A stretch of DNA of 64,000 nt from Streptococcus azizii (GCF_001984715.1 NZ_MSPR01000009.1:36118-100117); one strand, 5' to 3'; shown: positions 52,390 through 63,148, counted from the stretch's first letter. Notes: a model not told the origin generated them from the letters alone. Numbers and translations are program-made.

Positions 52390-52692
52390 AATTCTTATTT
52401 CTACTTTAGATAAGCAAGCAAATCATCTATTAAATACAAAAATAGGACCAAGTTGAAGCAAAACGAACCAGGAGCCTACTATTACAAACGACAATAAAAG
52501 CTCTCAACCCTTCTATTATAACATAAATATTTTAATAAAAAAAGACTTGTTTTTTTAGAGAATCGGTGTATGATGGAGCTGAAGAAAGTGGTGAGGATAG
52601 CTTGTTAGAAAGGAGAGTAACTAGAATCAAGCTATTGGAGACCTTACCGTGTTTTTCGTGTCTAGTCTTTACATTTAGAAAGGAGCAGGACT

Positions 52693-53406
52693 ATGAAAAA
52701 ATCTATAATCTTGAGTAGTTTCTCACTGTTATGTCTAGCAGTGACAATAAATACAACAACTATCTATGCAAAAGAAACTACGAATTTGTATATTGAAGCG
52801 AATCAATCTGTTGGGAATGATATTCAATTAACTCCAGAGCAAGAAAGTATTTTAAATAATATAGAGAGTAAAGAAAAAGAATATCTTGAGTATGGCTTAT
52901 CAGAACCTGTTACATTTGATACAAAAAACTATTTTAGAGCTCGCTTAGGTGGTTGGAGTTGGCGAGATGGTTTAATTTGTGTGACAGATCAAGGTATCGG
53001 TACCCGCAGAATCAATACTTGGCATGCAGCTATCGTTGCTCCCCAAAGACCATATGTTGTTGCGGAAGCACCAGGGGTGACAGAGAAAGTTCGTTTTAGA
53101 AGCGGAGAATGGACAAGTAGTACCCATACTATCTGGCAGATTGGTGTCAATGATACAAGTGTTGAGCAAGACTGGAACGCTGGTCAATGGGCAGGTAACC
53201 AAGTTGGAAAACCATACAATTTAAATTTTTGGAATACAAAACAAACGGGTAGTTTTTATTGTTCTCAATTAGTTTGGGGAGCCTATTACTACACTGCTGG
53301 AGTTGATTTGAATAAAAGTGATAATGATTTAGGAGCAGCTATCGCTGTACACCCTGGAGAGTTTGTAACTAACTCTAAGACTACTATCGTTTATAGGAAC
53401 AAATAA
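52693..53406 (+). CDS. Secreted permuted papain-like protein (YiiX/NlpC-P60 type)
   Basis: A 237-residue protein with a Sec signal peptide (SFSLLCLAVTINTTTIYA). The catalytic pair appears in permuted order: His111 in TWHAAIVAP and then Cys190 in SFYCSQLVWGAYYY. That order is diagnostic of the YiiX/YaeF branch. Substrate may be a peptide, peptidoglycan or lipid ester. AAAGGAGCAGGACT precedes the ATG. The next gene starts 4 nt after the stop, indicating an operon. Confidence 0.8.
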   Translation: MKKSIILSSFSLLCLAVTINTTTIYAKETTNLYIEANQSVGNDIQLTPEQESILNNIESKEKEYLEYGLSEPVTFDTKNYFRARLGGWSWRDGLICVTDQGIGTRRINTWHAAIVAPQRPYVVAEAPGVTEKVRFRSGEWTSSTHTIWQIGVNDTSVEQDWNAGQWAGNQVGKPYNLNFWNTKQTGSFYCSQLVWGAYYYTAGVDLNKSDNDLGAAIAVHPGEFVTNSKTTIVYRNK

Positions 53407-53409
53407 TCT

Positions 53410-54528
53410 ATGGTCAATAAATCAACAATCAGGAAAGTTATCGTTGCAATACTGCTACTTGCTATTGGAGCATTCCTCTTAATCCCAAGACTCTTTAGCT
53501 CAGCACCTGAGCAATTTTCTATACAATCAGATGTGGATTTTTATGTAGTCGGCTATCACAATATTGAAGGTTATAAGTTAAAAAATAATACCTTCCAGAA
53601 AGTTTCTGATGATGAGGTCGAGATAGTTAAGGGACAGATCAATCCAGTCCTTAAACGTGCAGAAATTTCCAATCGTTATTTAGTATTTTCTGAAGAAGGA
53701 CCCCCGTTAGGAGTGGTCGGTAGAATAGTATCTGTTGATTTCAAAACAGGAAAAATCAACTATAATAAAACTTCTGATTATGCTTTTACATCTTCTGGTG
53801 TAGGACCGGATTATTATTTCACTTCGGAAGCAAATACCGACGATAGTTTTATTGCAGTTTTTGATGCCAACTTAAAAGAAATAGATAAGTATATTTTCAA
53901 CGATTCTATTATAACTACAGACTTTTCAAATGATGGAGACTATATTTACTTTTTAGGAACCTATGTGAAAGGGGAGGGAAGTTACCCAACGTATCTGCAC
54001 CATTTTTCATTTGATAACAAAAAAATACAGCTACAGAATCAAGAAATTCTCTACGACCATCCTGAGTTCACCTATTTTTTCCACGATAGTATTGTTAGAA
54101 GGCACCAATTCTATTCAGTTTCAAGCGGCTATCGAATCAATGCTACCAAAGAGAGAGTCGTTTTAGGACAAGTTTTTCACTATGACATGGAATCAGGTCG
54201 TAAAGAATTTTTTGATTTATCTGAAGTTGCTCCCGTTAATATTTTTGAATTAAATGAAGATTTGTTAGCAATAGAACACGAGAGAAATGATTCAGGAAAA
54301 ATCGGTTTCAGTCTATTTAATGTAAGGAATCATACATCACATTTCGTTGATTTATCTCAATTAGGATTATCAGTTGAAACAGACTACTTAAAGGATATTA
54401 AACAAATTGACGACAATACGTTATTAGTTTTAGCTGGTAGTAAATTGATTGAGTATGCTATTCGTGAAAATACAATCATGTTTAAAAAAGAAATTGATGC
54501 TGATATGTTCCACATCTGGGTAAACTAA
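53410..54528 (+). CDS. Membrane-anchored beta-propeller-like protein, unknown
   Basis: A 372-residue protein starting MVNKSTIRKVIVAILLLAIG. A single N-terminal anchor (IVAILLLAIGAFLLIPRLF) is followed by an extracytoplasmic domain with repeated strand patterns (TGKINYNKTSDYAFTSSG, GDYIYFLGTYVKGEG), suggesting a propeller. No lipobox Cys is seen. Immediately follows the secreted protein gene, so the two may act together at the surface. Not recognised. Confidence 0.75.
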   Translation: MVNKSTIRKVIVAILLLAIGAFLLIPRLFSSAPEQFSIQSDVDFYVVGYHNIEGYKLKNNTFQKVSDDEVEIVKGQINPVLKRAEISNRYLVFSEEGPPLGVVGRIVSVDFKTGKINYNKTSDYAFTSSGVGPDYYFTSEANTDDSFIAVFDANLKEIDKYIFNDSIITTDFSNDGDYIYFLGTYVKGEGSYPTYLHHFSFDNKKIQLQNQEILYDHPEFTYFFHDSIVRRHQFYSVSSGYRINATKERVVLGQVFHYDMESGRKEFFDLSEVAPVNIFELNEDLLAIEHERNDSGKIGFSLFNVRNHTSHFVDLSQLGLSVETDYLKDIKQIDDNTLLVLAGSKLIEYAIRENTIMFKKEIDADMFHIWVN

Positions 54529-54698
54529 TCTTCCAAGAAGAGAAGATTCTTGCCCTCTTCCTGAAGATTCATACTCTTTAAAAATCAAAAGGAGGCTTCG
54601 TCACCCCGTCAAATCACCTATTTTACTATAGCATTCACTTACGGATATGGGAGCAACTCTGCACTAGATAGTTGCTTCGTTCAAGGAGGTCTCAATCA

Positions 54699-54815
54699 AT
54701 GAAATGGAAAAGTAAAAACATGCGATTATTTATTTTAGGATTCCTTGTTGGCTTGTTTGTCCTTCCTTTTTTTAGAGGATATATCGTTTCCTTTCTGGAG
54801 TTCCTATTTGGTTAG
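54699..54815 (+). CDS. 38-aa membrane microprotein
   Basis: MKWKSKNMRLFILGFLVGLF followed by VLPFFRGYIVSFLEFLFG. The ATG at 54699 has a very strong CAAGGAGGTCTCAATCA. One long hydrophobic stretch follows a basic start, so it is inner-membrane anchored. Preceded by a small hairpin (GCAACT...AGTTGC). Possibly a third member of the secreted-protein operon. Not recognised. Confidence 0.65.
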   Translation: MKWKSKNMRLFILGFLVGLFVLPFFRGYIVSFLEFLFG

Positions 54816-54884
54816 TCAACTCATCTGACCTATAAGAAGTCACACGCAAGGAACGCAACAACTAATAAAACTATAGACATTTAC

Positions 54885-54917
54885 GAGGCAGGAATTCTAC
54901 TCCTGCCTCTTTTTTTA
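54885..54917 (+). terminator. Intrinsic terminator after the microprotein
   Basis: GAGGCAGGA pairs with TCCTGCCTC around ATTCTAC, followed by TTTTTTT. Confidence 0.85.
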
Positions 54918-54924
54918 TAACAAC

Positions 54925-55086
54925 TCGGCTGAAAACCTCCGGTAGAGGTTTTCAGCCACCAAATTTCCTATTTCCTAGCTTAGGCTTCTGTGGTCACTTT
55001 CTGATTTCTAGGTAACCGTTGAAACAGTTCCCCGAACTGTTTCAATCCTATTTTCGCTTTGAGTTTTTTACGCCCTTTGTATCTTG
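54925..55086. repeat. Dispersed hairpin repeat, copy near tmcAL
   Basis: Contains the hairpins GGCTGAAAACCTC...GAGGTTTTCAGCC and TTGAAACAGTTC...GAACTGTTTCAA, plus TTACGCCCTTTGTATCTT. In reverse complement it matches 63411-63540 over most of its length, with small changes. Confidence 0.8.
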
Positions 55087-55119
55087 TAATTGAACCTGTC
55101 TCCTGCTCTCTCCTGTCCA

Positions 55120-56220
55120 TCATGCCTTCCTAGCTACTCCTATCGGTACTCGGCCAATATTCTGCTCAAGCAAGTCGGGATGACCTAGTTGGTAAATCCG
55201 ATCTGCCTGCTGGGTTAAGCTATCCCATGGCTCTTTTCCGACCCGGCTGACAAGTGGCACTTGCTGCTTCAAGCCCGCCAAATGTTGGCGCCCTTTTTCT
55301 GTAAAACCAAGGATATGAATAGCTTCTGGAAGTGGCGTTTCCCTTGCCTGAACGAGGATATACGTCAACAGTCTGCGTATCCGTGCCTTGGTATAGCGCT
55401 TGGTCGCAACCTTTTCCAATAAATCTTCAATAGAGGTGGCAGTTTTCACTCCTTCCTTGATACGGCTTGCTATTTCTTGATTGACTTGATAGACCCCTGT
55501 CAAATCTGGGTTGGTAAGAATCTGATAGCGTAGGTAAGGAAAGTAGTCTATCCACGAAACGTGCGGTGCCTGCATAATCCATTCTGCACTGGGGCTAAAG
55601 GCCTTAACAAAATCTGCATTATCAATTTGCTTTCTTAAAGCAGCTGCTGAAGCAAATTCCAAATGACTATCCAAGGAATGGAAACCCGCTCCTTTTCGTT
55701 GAATAGGGTGAAGAGCGATTCCACTTCCTGCAACAGCCTTGGCATAGGCAAGCCCCAAAACATGATTGGGCGTATTGCCCGAAAAAGTCAGACCTGCAAA
55801 AGCCTCCCACATAGCCTGTGTTTTTTCAGGATAGCTGAGGCTATCGGGTAGGTGAGCCAAAAAGTCCGCCATTTCATCCTGCTTCTTCTCATAGAGCCTT
55901 GCTATTTTCCCATAGTCTAAAGGCTCCTCCGTTCCAAAGGTTAAGCGTTCAATCCCTAGACGAGCCAAAATATCGACCGCCCCTTTTGCGAAAAAGTCTG
56001 CCGCTTGTACGCTGACTAAAAAAGGTAACTCGACCACCAAGTCTGCTCCATTTTCAAGCGCCATTTCAGCCCTTATCCACTTATCCACAACTGCAGGCTC
56101 TCCTCGCTGGGTAAAGTTCCCACTCATAGCGATAATCTTTACACCTTTTGCTTGCGAAAGTAGATGAGCATGCCCGTTGTGGAAGGGATTGAACTCTGCA
56201 ATAATCCCTGTAATGGTCAT
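55120..56220 (-). CDS. tmcAL: tRNA(Met) cytidine acetate ligase TmcAL (YlbM)
   Basis: A 366-residue protein starting [20 protein letters not shown]. The nucleotidyltransferase-like motif and [16 protein letters not shown] match the YlbM/TmcAL family, which acetylates C34 of elongator tRNA-Met using acetate and ATP. Overlaps the upstream yqeM by 4 nt and ends the yqe cluster. Confidence 0.9.
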   Translation of the reverse strand: MTITGIIAEFNPFHNGHAHLLSQAKGVKIIAMSGNFTQRGEPAVVDKWIRAEMALENGADLVVELPFLVSVQAADFFAKGAVDILARLGIERLTFGTEEPLDYGKIARLYEKKQDEMADFLAHLPDSLSYPEKTQAMWEAFAGLTFSGNTPNHVLGLAYAKAVAGSGIALHPIQRKGAGFHSLDSHLEFASAAALRKQIDNADFVKAFSPSAEWIMQAPHVSWIDYFPYLRYQILTNPDLTGVYQVNQEIASRIKEGVKTATSIEDLLEKVATKRYTKARIRRLLTYILVQARETPLPEAIHILGFTEKGRQHLAGLKQQVPLVSRVGKEPWDSLTQQADRIYQLGHPDLLEQNIGRVPIGVARKA

Positions 56221-56951
56221 TTTTCTGCTACAAAGAACCAGCGTGCACTCGTCTCTGTTGGCTCCTTGTCCTCAAAATCTGCATAAACCGCGACCTGTTT
56301 AAAACCCGCCTGCTCCAGCAAGACATCATAAGTTAAGAGGTCGTAAGTTCGCTCTTCATGGATTTCATCCACTCGACTGAAGCGACCATCTTCTTCCTGC
56401 AGAAAGAAGGTCAACTCATGAACGATAGAATGTGGTGGCTCATCCGCATAGGTATCCCAAACAAAGGCAAAATCGTCCGCATTTTCATGGTAACTGTAGC
56501 CTGGAAAGACCTCATCCATCTGATAGGTTGAATGCACATCAAAAAGGAAGCGACCGCCCGCAGTGAGGTGCTGATAGACTTCTTGAAAAACCTGTCCCAC
56601 CTCGACTTCATCCTCCATATAGCAAAGTGAATCCGAATAACACGTCACCATATCAAATTGACCGAGGTGAGACAGATCCAACATATTTCCCTCTAAAAAA
56701 GGAATCACTAATCCCGCCTCTTGACTGCGTTTTCGTGCCACATCAAGCATCTCTCCGCTAAGATCCAGTCCCGTCACATCAAGCCCCATCTCCTTGAAGC
56801 GAATAGACTGAATCCCTGTTCCACAGGCTAATTCCAGTAATTTACTCTTTCCTTTTGGAAAATGCCTCAAGCTAAACGCTGTCCACTTGTCGTACAAACT
56901 ATCGTCCATAATCGCATCATAGACTGAGGCAAACGTTTCATAAGTTGCCAT
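56217..56951 (-). CDS. yqeM: Class I SAM-dependent methyltransferase (YqeM)
   Basis: A 244-residue protein with motif [16 protein letters not shown] and motif II-like [15 protein letters not shown]. YqeM lies in the yqeG-yqeH cluster in many Firmicutes. The substrate is not established. AGAAAGGAATAGT precedes the ATG. Confidence 0.88.
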   Translation of the reverse strand: MATYETFASVYDAIMDDSLYDKWTAFSLRHFPKGKSKLLELACGTGIQSIRFKEMGLDVTGLDLSGEMLDVARKRSQEAGLVIPFLEGNMLDLSHLGQFDMVTCYSDSLCYMEDEVEVGQVFQEVYQHLTAGGRFLFDVHSTYQMDEVFPGYSYHENADDFAFVWDTYADEPPHSIVHELTFFLQEEDGRFSRVDEIHEERTYDLLTYDVLLEQAGFKQVAVYADFEDKEPTETSARWFFVAEK

Positions 56952-57130
56952 ACTATTCCTTTCTAAAAAAACTCAGTCGGCTCTCCCAACTGAGTCATAC
57001 ATTGTGTGATCTAATCCCTTTTGATTTCATCGCATACTGTAGCCACATGTGATGAGAAATCACAGATAGTGAAACGGCCGAATCAAACAGAAATAATCTT
57101 AGAACACGTATTCACCAGTAATGTAGGTTC

Positions 57131-57481
57131 TTATAACCACTCGCTGACATCGACCGTCTCAGCTCCATGCCACAATTTTTCAAGATTGTAGTGGGTACGC
57201 ATCTCTTCTGAGAAGATATGGACCACAACACCACCGAGATCCAAGAGTACCCAACCACCTGCTGAGTCGCCCTCAATTTGACTCGCCATATAACCCGCTT
57301 CTTTAACTTTTTCACGGATATTGTCTGCGATTGCTTCTAGTTGACGGCTATTCATTGAGCTAGCAATGATAAAATAGTCTGTCACACTCGTTAGGGACAT
57401 CACATCCAGTACGACGATATCTTCTGCACGTTTTTCGTCTGCCGCTTTTACAACTAATTCTACTAATTCTTTTTCTTTCAC
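57131..57481 (-). CDS. rsfS: Ribosomal silencing factor RsfS
   Basis: A 116-residue protein starting [20 protein letters not shown]. The family motif [19 protein letters not shown] and [20 protein letters not shown] are clear. Binds L14 (uL14) and blocks subunit joining in starvation. A 165-bp gap separates it from yqeK. Confidence 0.95.
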   Translation of the reverse strand: MKEKELVELVVKAADEKRAEDIVVLDVMSLTSVTDYFIIASSMNSRQLEAIADNIREKVKEAGYMASQIEGDSAGGWVLLDLGGVVVHIFSEEMRTHYNLEKLWHGAETVDVSEWL

Positions 57482-57647
57482 ATTTCACCTCATGACTGAC
57501 ACTATAAAATAGATTTTTTGCATTCACTTCTTGCCTTATAATAGGAATAGCAAGCACTAGCCTAAGCATTTTTAGGATAGCTAGCTCTACTACTCATCAA
57601 CCATCCCAAAAGACCACTATCCAATTCTCCCTAACATTGAGAGAGTA

Positions 57648-58235
57648 TCATTGGTTTAAATAGCCAATGTAAGCATTATAGGTTTCGATGGTCTGGGGGT
57701 AAATCGGAATCCTTTTTTGAGCTAGATGCGCGATGGTACGGGCTGTCGCGAAAGCCACTGCTTTGTCCAGTGATAGCTTGGACAGTTGTCGTGCCTCTTC
57801 TACTCCAGGAAAATCACGATTTGGCTCAATATAATCTGCTACATAAAGAACCTTATCGAGTAGGGTCATCTGCTTTGCCCCCACTGTATGGTGTTGAATA
57901 GCTTGTAAAATGTCTTGATCCTCCAAGCCGAAATCCTGACGGATTTTATAAGCTCCAACCATACCGTGCCAGACATTATTTCCCCAAGCCTTCAACTCTT
58001 CCCCTAACTGGTATTGGTCAATCAAATCCAAAAAGACTTGGTCTGCTACTTCCTTTGCATAGTCGTGAAGTAGAGCCGCAAGGCTTGCTTTTCTTTCATC
58101 ACAACCATACTGCTGAGCCAGCTCAAGCGCTGCTGCCTCTACACCGAGAACGTGGCGAAAGCGTTGCTCTGACATAGCCCCACTGATTTTTTCAAGGACT
58201 TGCGGACGGTCAAAGGATAAATCAGTTGCAATCAT
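57648..58235 (-). CDS. yqeK: HD-domain Ap4A hydrolase YqeK
   Basis: A 195-residue protein with HD motif residues in [15 protein letters not shown] and [10 protein letters not shown], and HGMVGAYKI. YqeK proteins symmetrically hydrolyse diadenosine tetraphosphate. Overlaps nadD by 4 nt. The length matches the family. Confidence 0.92.
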   Translation of the reverse strand: MIATDLSFDRPQVLEKISGAMSEQRFRHVLGVEAAALELAQQYGCDERKASLAALLHDYAKEVADQVFLDLIDQYQLGEELKAWGNNVWHGMVGAYKIRQDFGLEDQDILQAIQHHTVGAKQMTLLDKVLYVADYIEPNRDFPGVEEARQLSKLSLDKAVAFATARTIAHLAQKRIPIYPQTIETYNAYIGYLNQ

Positions 58236-58864
58236 TTGTAAAGTCCTTTTTCTTCAATATAGTCTAAGACCTCATGTGGCAACATAAAGTTTGGCACACG
58301 GCCTTGCTGGATAAAGTGGCGCACCATACTTGAAGAGATGTCCATCAAGGGAACATCCACCCAGATAATCGGATAAGAGGTTCCTGCCTTATAGCGCGGA
58401 CGTTGTACCCCGACAAATTGTACCAGTTGGAGCAATTCATCAATCCGATGCCACTTAGGTAGATAGTCTACCATATCTGCACCGATGATAAAATAGTAAT
58501 CCGTGTCGGGATTCTTTTCTGTCAACTGTTTCATCGTATCATAGGTGTAACTGATTCCTCTTCGCTCCAACTCAGTTGTTTCAATGCCTAACCCCTCAAT
58601 TCCTGCAATAGCCATTTTCAGCATATTGTAGCGATGCCATTCATCAATCGTTTCTTTTTTATCAACATGAGGTGGCAAAAATTCAGGCATCAGCAAGACC
58701 TCATCTAACTTTAATTGTTGGCGAACCTGATCAGCCACAATTAAGTGAGCATTATGAACAGGATTAAAATTTCCTCCCAAAATGCCAACCTGCTTGCGAT
58801 TGGTTTCCTTCTTTTCAACTTCTAATTCAACCTTTGTAAAGGGGGTTAAAAGTTCAATTGCCAT
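58232..58864 (-). CDS. nadD: Nicotinate-nucleotide adenylyltransferase
   Basis: A 210-residue protein with the nucleotidyltransferase motif [15 protein letters not shown] and C-terminal [10 protein letters not shown]. Converts nicotinate mononucleotide to deamido-NAD. About 25 extra residues before the core are typical of streptococcal NadD. Confidence 0.95.
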   Translation of the reverse strand: MAIELLTPFTKVELEVEKKETNRKQVGILGGNFNPVHNAHLIVADQVRQQLKLDEVLLMPEFLPPHVDKKETIDEWHRYNMLKMAIAGIEGLGIETTELERRGISYTYDTMKQLTEKNPDTDYYFIIGADMVDYLPKWHRIDELLQLVQFVGVQRPRYKAGTSYPIIWVDVPLMDISSSMVRHFIQQGRVPNFMLPHEVLDYIEEKGLYK

Positions 58865-58905
58865 TTCGACTCCTTATCCAACTCATCATTTTTGAGAAGA
58901 TAGCA

Positions 58906-59217
58906 CTAGATTTCTCTCACCTTAATCGAAAGTTTTCGATTTTCTTTCTTGCTTGATTGCTTAAAGAGAATCAAGGTACGACCGATCTTTTGTACAGTAT
59001 CTACCCCAATTTCCTCTTCTAATGTCTCTGCTACATGATGGATTGTTTCATCCGTATTTTGCAACAGCGTCACCTTGATCAATTCTCGTCTATCTAAAGC
59101 CTGACGGACGCTCGTCTTAATCTGGTCATTCAAGCCATACTTCCCAATTTGAATAATGGGTTTCAAACTATGTGCCTGGCTATTGAGAAAAGCCCTTTGT
59201 TTTGATGTTAATGTCAT
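58906..59217 (-). CDS. yhbY: YhbY/CRS1-type RNA-binding protein
   Basis: 103 residues starting MTLTSKQRAFLNSQAHSLKP. The CRM-domain motif QIGKYGLNDQIKTSVRQAL and LIKVTLLQN fits YhbY, which associates with pre-50S subunits. Lies between yqeH and nadD. Confidence 0.93.
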   Translation of the reverse strand: MTLTSKQRAFLNSQAHSLKPIIQIGKYGLNDQIKTSVRQALDRRELIKVTLLQNTDETIHHVAETLEEEIGVDTVQKIGRTLILFKQSSKKENRKLSIKVREI

Positions 59218-59239
59218 CGTCGTTCCTTTTTCTATATCA

Positions 59240-60346
59240 TTATATAATTGCTTTCCGAATCACAACGTCGACTCCCCTTGGTGCCCAGGCTGCAATTTTA
59301 GCTGATTCACTGATGCGAATCCACCCTAGACCCGAGAATACGACATCCGTCTTTTCCGTAATGGTAAATTCATGACGTACCAATTCTGGAAAATTCTCTA
59401 ATTCTATGCTAGTTGGTGGTAGCAACAAACCACCTACATGTTTTTCATAAAAAGCGCTAGCTCCTGCTAACTTGGTGCGATGGAGTGGCAATTCATTGTC
59501 AAAAAATGCGGTAAACCCCTGCTTTTCCCCACTGATAAAGTCAAAGCGTCCCAAACCAGCTAAAAAGAGGGTCTGCTCTGGATGTAGCTGATAGGTTTTC
59601 GGTTTTATTTCCTTACGAGGACTCGCAAATTTTAGGTATTTAGCAGATAAATAATGGGCCATTTGATGACGGTGAATAATTCCTGGTGTGTCGTAAATAT
59701 AAGAGCCATCATCTAGAGGTATTTCAATCTTATCTAGCGTTGTCCCAGGAAAACGGGAAGTCGTAATCAAATGCTTATCCCCTGTAATCTCCTGGATGAT
59801 TGCGTTAATCAATGTGGACTTTCCAACATTTGTCACACCGACCACATAGACATCACGTCCCTTACGGTACTGCTCAATCTTAGACATCAAATCCTTAATT
59901 GCATACTTATTTTGAGCCGATGTCAACAGTACATCAACAGGGCGTAAGCCTGCTTCATGAGCCCGTTCCGTCAACCATTGGGTCACCTTCCCATCCTTAA
60001 CAGACTTAGGTAGGATGTCCTTTTTATTTCCGACCAAAAGGAGATCATTTCCTGAAACAAACCGTGGTAGGCCTGGAATGACCGAACCATTAAAATCAAA
60101 AATATCAATGACATTGACCACCAAAGCATCGCTTTCTCCAACGCTGTGAAGTAGGGTCCGAAATTCATCATCAGAAATGTTGACATCGGTAATTTCATTA
60201 TAGTGACGCAGACGAAAACAGCGTTGACAGTAAACCTGTCCGATTTCTAACCCTTTCTCCAAGGCCGTTTGGGGCGTATAGCCCACCTCTTCTTTTTCCT
60301 TTGACTGAATCAAGGTACCACAGCCAATACAATACAATTCTTCCAC
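59240..60346 (-). CDS. yqeH: Ribosome biogenesis GTPase YqeH
   Basis: A 368-residue circularly permuted GTPase. The N-terminal zinc finger is CIGCGTLIQ...CQRCF. G4 (VGNKKDILP) precedes G1 (GVTNVGKSTLINAI) and G3 (YDTPGI), proving permutation. It is needed for 30S assembly. The start is a GTG directly after the yqeG stop. Confidence 0.95.
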   Translation of the reverse strand: MEELYCIGCGTLIQSKEKEEVGYTPQTALEKGLEIGQVYCQRCFRLRHYNEITDVNISDDEFRTLLHSVGESDALVVNVIDIFDFNGSVIPGLPRFVSGNDLLLVGNKKDILPKSVKDGKVTQWLTERAHEAGLRPVDVLLTSAQNKYAIKDLMSKIEQYRKGRDVYVVGVTNVGKSTLINAIIQEITGDKHLITTSRFPGTTLDKIEIPLDDGSYIYDTPGIIHRHQMAHYLSAKYLKFASPRKEIKPKTYQLHPEQTLFLAGLGRFDFISGEKQGFTAFFDNELPLHRTKLAGASAFYEKHVGGLLLPPTSIELENFPELVRHEFTITEKTDVVFSGLGWIRISESAKIAAWAPRGVDVVIRKAII

Positions 60347-60874
60347 TTACATTTCCCTCTTGTAGTCAAATGCGCCATACTTGGCGGTGATTTTCTTCAT
60401 CATGCGGCGTTCACGCCAACGATTGATCTGGGTATTAATCGAGTCGGTCTCAATGAGCGGTCGTACCAAGACCGAGCGGATGCCTGCCCGCTTGGCTGCC
60501 CGAATATCGGTCATCAGTTGATCTCCAATCATAATCGTTTCTTCTCGCTGGATACCAAAGCGTTTAATGGCACGCTCTATTCCAAAAGTAAACGGCTTTA
60601 AGGCAAAGGCCTCAAAATCAATGCCAAAATGTTCAACTGCCCGTTTAACACGTTCATATTTATTGTTGGAAATCACGACTACGTGGATTCCCGCATCACG
60701 CAAGTCATGTAACCATTTGCGCATCTCTGGAGTTCCATCTGGATTGTTCCAGGCAATCAAGGTATTATCTAAATCTACAAAAACCGTCCGAATATGGTAG
60801 CGCTGCAAACTCTCTACTGTTACATCATAGGCTTTTTCAAGCACAAAATCCGGCATATAATTCTCAATCGTCAC
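60347..60874 (-). CDS. yqeG: HAD-superfamily phosphatase YqeG
   Basis: About 175 residues, with the HAD nucleophile motif VFVDLDNTLIAWNN, motif II VVVISNN and motif III GDQLMTDIRAAKRAG. The start is probably the GTG at 60874 (TIENYMPDF) after GGAGAGTAGT; a GTG 12 nt upstream is also possible. First gene of the yqe cluster. Confidence 0.92.
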   Translation of the reverse strand: MTIENYMPDFVLEKAYDVTVESLQRYHIRTVFVDLDNTLIAWNNPDGTPEMRKWLHDLRDAGIHVVVISNNKYERVKRAVEHFGIDFEAFALKPFTFGIERAIKRFGIQREETIMIGDQLMTDIRAAKRAGIRSVLVRPLIETDSINTQINRWRERRMMKKITAKYGAFDYKREM

Positions 60875-60886
60875 ACTACTCTCCAC

Positions 60887-61425
60887 TGTTCTGAGAGCGG
60901 GTTCACAATCGCTTACTGGCGCTCTTGCAATTTGCCAGTCTCACTCTCATCTTATTTTATCAACATGTCTCATGCTCTGTAAAAATCCCTTCAAGTCAGC
61001 TCAAGTGCCTCCTGACCCTCTGCTTACTTACTTTTGCAAACTCTCTTTCCTAGCCTACAATTTGATTTTCTTGGAGCATCAATAGTTTATTTTACCATAA
61101 TTTAAGGCAAATAGCGAATGGAAATCAAAGGTGCCTAACAATATCAGACACCTTCCTAGTCCTATGAAAAACTGCCTCCTCCTGTTTGAAAGAGTTTCTC
61201 TTCGATTACGTTTTGATTCTTGGAAGCCCGTTCCCCTGCAACCACCGAAATAGAAAGCAGCCTAGAATATGGCTAAAAGTACCATTATAGACTGGCCTGC
61301 CTGTTTCCTATTTTGTCTCCCCCCTTCTGCACAACTTTATAAGTAATATTCTTGTCGTACGCCTTATTTCTCTTGATTGGCGGAGTGAGACTATTAAAGA
61401 AAGCACCGAGATAAGGGAGATATTC
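60887..61425. other. 539-bp intergenic region without a supportable gene
   Basis: Contains a cutC-side hairpin AAGGTGTCTGA...TTAGGCACCTT (about 61121-61153) on the minus strand. The presumed yqeG promoter lies near its left end. No long reading frame or recognisable protein remnant was seen. Confidence 0.5.
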
Positions 61426-62052
61426 TTACCAAAACAGGCGCGTGCCATGAACCTGTGTCACACCGAGCTCTTTCATCAGGTAGCCTGCGTTTTCCTTCGT
61501 AATACCACCACCAATAAGGATTTCAATACGACCGTTTGCATATGCAATCAGCTCCTTGAGCCAAGTCACATTATCACTAGCAGATCCATCGATACCCCCA
61601 CGAGTTAAAATCCGTATCACTCCTTGCTCCACTAGCCAATCCATCGCCTCAAACTGCCGTTTGCGTGGAATCATATCAAACGCCATGTGAAAGACACTCT
61701 CCCTGTCACCAGCTTCTTTCAATAACTGAATGACAAATTCCTCATCTATCCAATTATCTTCGGTAAGGGCACCGAAAACAAGACCATCAGAGCCCAACTC
61801 CTTGGCAATTCTTGCGTCCTCTAGCATCATCTGTTTTTCCGCCACATCATAACAAAAATCACCCCCACGAGGTCGCACCATGGTCATAACCGCTACCCCT
61901 TGTTCATGAGCAATCTTACATACTGCCTGAATGACACCGTAGCTAGGTGTTGTTCCACCCGCTGCTAAATTATCACATAATTCAATGCGGCCTGCACCTA
62001 AAGCAATGGCCTGCGCAATCCGCACATGATTCTCTGCACAAAATTCTTTCAT
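61426..62052 (-). CDS. cutC: CutC-family copper homeostasis/metal-dependent TIM barrel
   Basis: A 208-residue protein starting MKEFCAENHVRIAQAIALGA after TGGAGGAGTCACA. Family motifs RIELCDNLAAGGTTPSYG and MVRPRGGDFCYD are diagnostic. The C-terminus is short relative to some members but typical of streptococci. Its copper role is debated in the family. Confidence 0.92.
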   Translation of the reverse strand: MKEFCAENHVRIAQAIALGAGRIELCDNLAAGGTTPSYGVIQAVCKIAHEQGVAVMTMVRPRGGDFCYDVAEKQMMLEDARIAKELGSDGLVFGALTEDNWIDEEFVIQLLKEAGDRESVFHMAFDMIPRKRQFEAMDWLVEQGVIRILTRGGIDGSASDNVTWLKELIAYANGRIEILIGGGITKENAGYLMKELGVTQVHGTRLFW

Positions 62053-62188
62053 TGTGACTCCTCCATTTTGTAAGCCTTTTCTTCTAGTATAGCACAAAAA
62101 AGAGTAAGTGGATACCTACTCTTTAGCTGATCTTACAGTTAAAATGGAAGTGCTGAACTGTAACAAGTTCTAACACCAAAACACAATA

Positions 62189-63097
62189 TCACTGTTTACT
62201 TTTTCGTGCCAAAACTGCGTCTTGCATTGAAACAAGTAGCACCGAAAATAAAATTAGAATCATCCCGAACCAATCCATAGGATAAAAGGTCTCATTAACC
62301 AGTAAGACCGCAAAAAAGACCGAGGAGATGGGTTCAATAGAAGCAAGCAAGCTCCCATTAACCTGTCCAACTAGACTCACACCCTTTAAAAAAGCAGTGT
62401 AGGCAAAAATTGTACCGACTCCCACGATACCAACTAAGTCCCAAAAAATCTCAGTATTAAAGGGCAGGGCATGTTGCCAAGGTTGAAAAAATAGGCTGAC
62501 TTCGATAGAGCCTAGTAACATCGAAGTACCAATGACAGCCAGACTTCCGTATTGCTTGATAAGGGACGTTGGTAAAATGATATAAAACGCATAGGTTACT
62601 GCAGAAAATAGACCCCAGAACAAACCTCTTGGTGTCACTGCTAATCGATGGACTTGACCGTGGGTTGCAATTAAAAAGGTACCCATAATCGCAAAGACCA
62701 TCGCTACCAGTTCAACCGCTGTCGGCTTTTGTCTCTGCCTTAGACAGACATAGGTTAGGACCAAGATTGGACACAGGTATTGTAGCACGGTTGCTGTACC
62801 TGCATTGGTATAGTAGATAGCTGTCAGATAAGCTATCTGATTCAGGACCAAGCCAAGCATCGAAAAAAGAAACAGGCGAGTGAGCGCCTTTTTATCTGTT
62901 AATAAGCGCCCTAGTTGCTGTGGATTTTGATAAGCAGCTAACGCTAGCAAAGCAACACCAGAAATCATCAGACGCAGGACCGTCAGGGATTCGATGTTCA
63001 TCCCCCTTGCCATGACAAACTGTCCACTCACCCCCGATAAGCCCCAAGCAACCCCTGCAATCAGAGTCAACAGAGTTCCTTTCATCTTCTCGTTCAT
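62189..63097 (-). CDS. EamA/DMT-family transporter
   Basis: About 302 residues with ten predicted membrane segments in two EamA repeats (LIAGVAWGLSGVSGQFVMA and LFWGLFSAVTYAFYIILP). The substrate is unknown; relatives export amino acids or metabolites. ATG at 63097 chosen for AGGAGGCGCGCGGAG. Confidence 0.85.
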   Translation of the reverse strand: MNEKMKGTLLTLIAGVAWGLSGVSGQFVMARGMNIESLTVLRLMISGVALLALAAYQNPQQLGRLLTDKKALTRLFLFSMLGLVLNQIAYLTAIYYTNAGTATVLQYLCPILVLTYVCLRQRQKPTAVELVAMVFAIMGTFLIATHGQVHRLAVTPRGLFWGLFSAVTYAFYIILPTSLIKQYGSLAVIGTSMLLGSIEVSLFFQPWQHALPFNTEIFWDLVGIVGVGTIFAYTAFLKGVSLVGQVNGSLLASIEPISSVFFAVLLVNETFYPMDWFGMILILFSVLLVSMQDAVLARKSKQ

Positions 63098-63148
63098 CTC
63101 CGCGCGCCTCCTCATTTTTTCGTCCTCTTATTGTACCACAAAATTAAG

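Noticed and set aside
52149..52391. 80-aa minus-strand frame in front of clpL
   Set aside because: It covers the promoter and CtsR boxes and has no domain or start signal.
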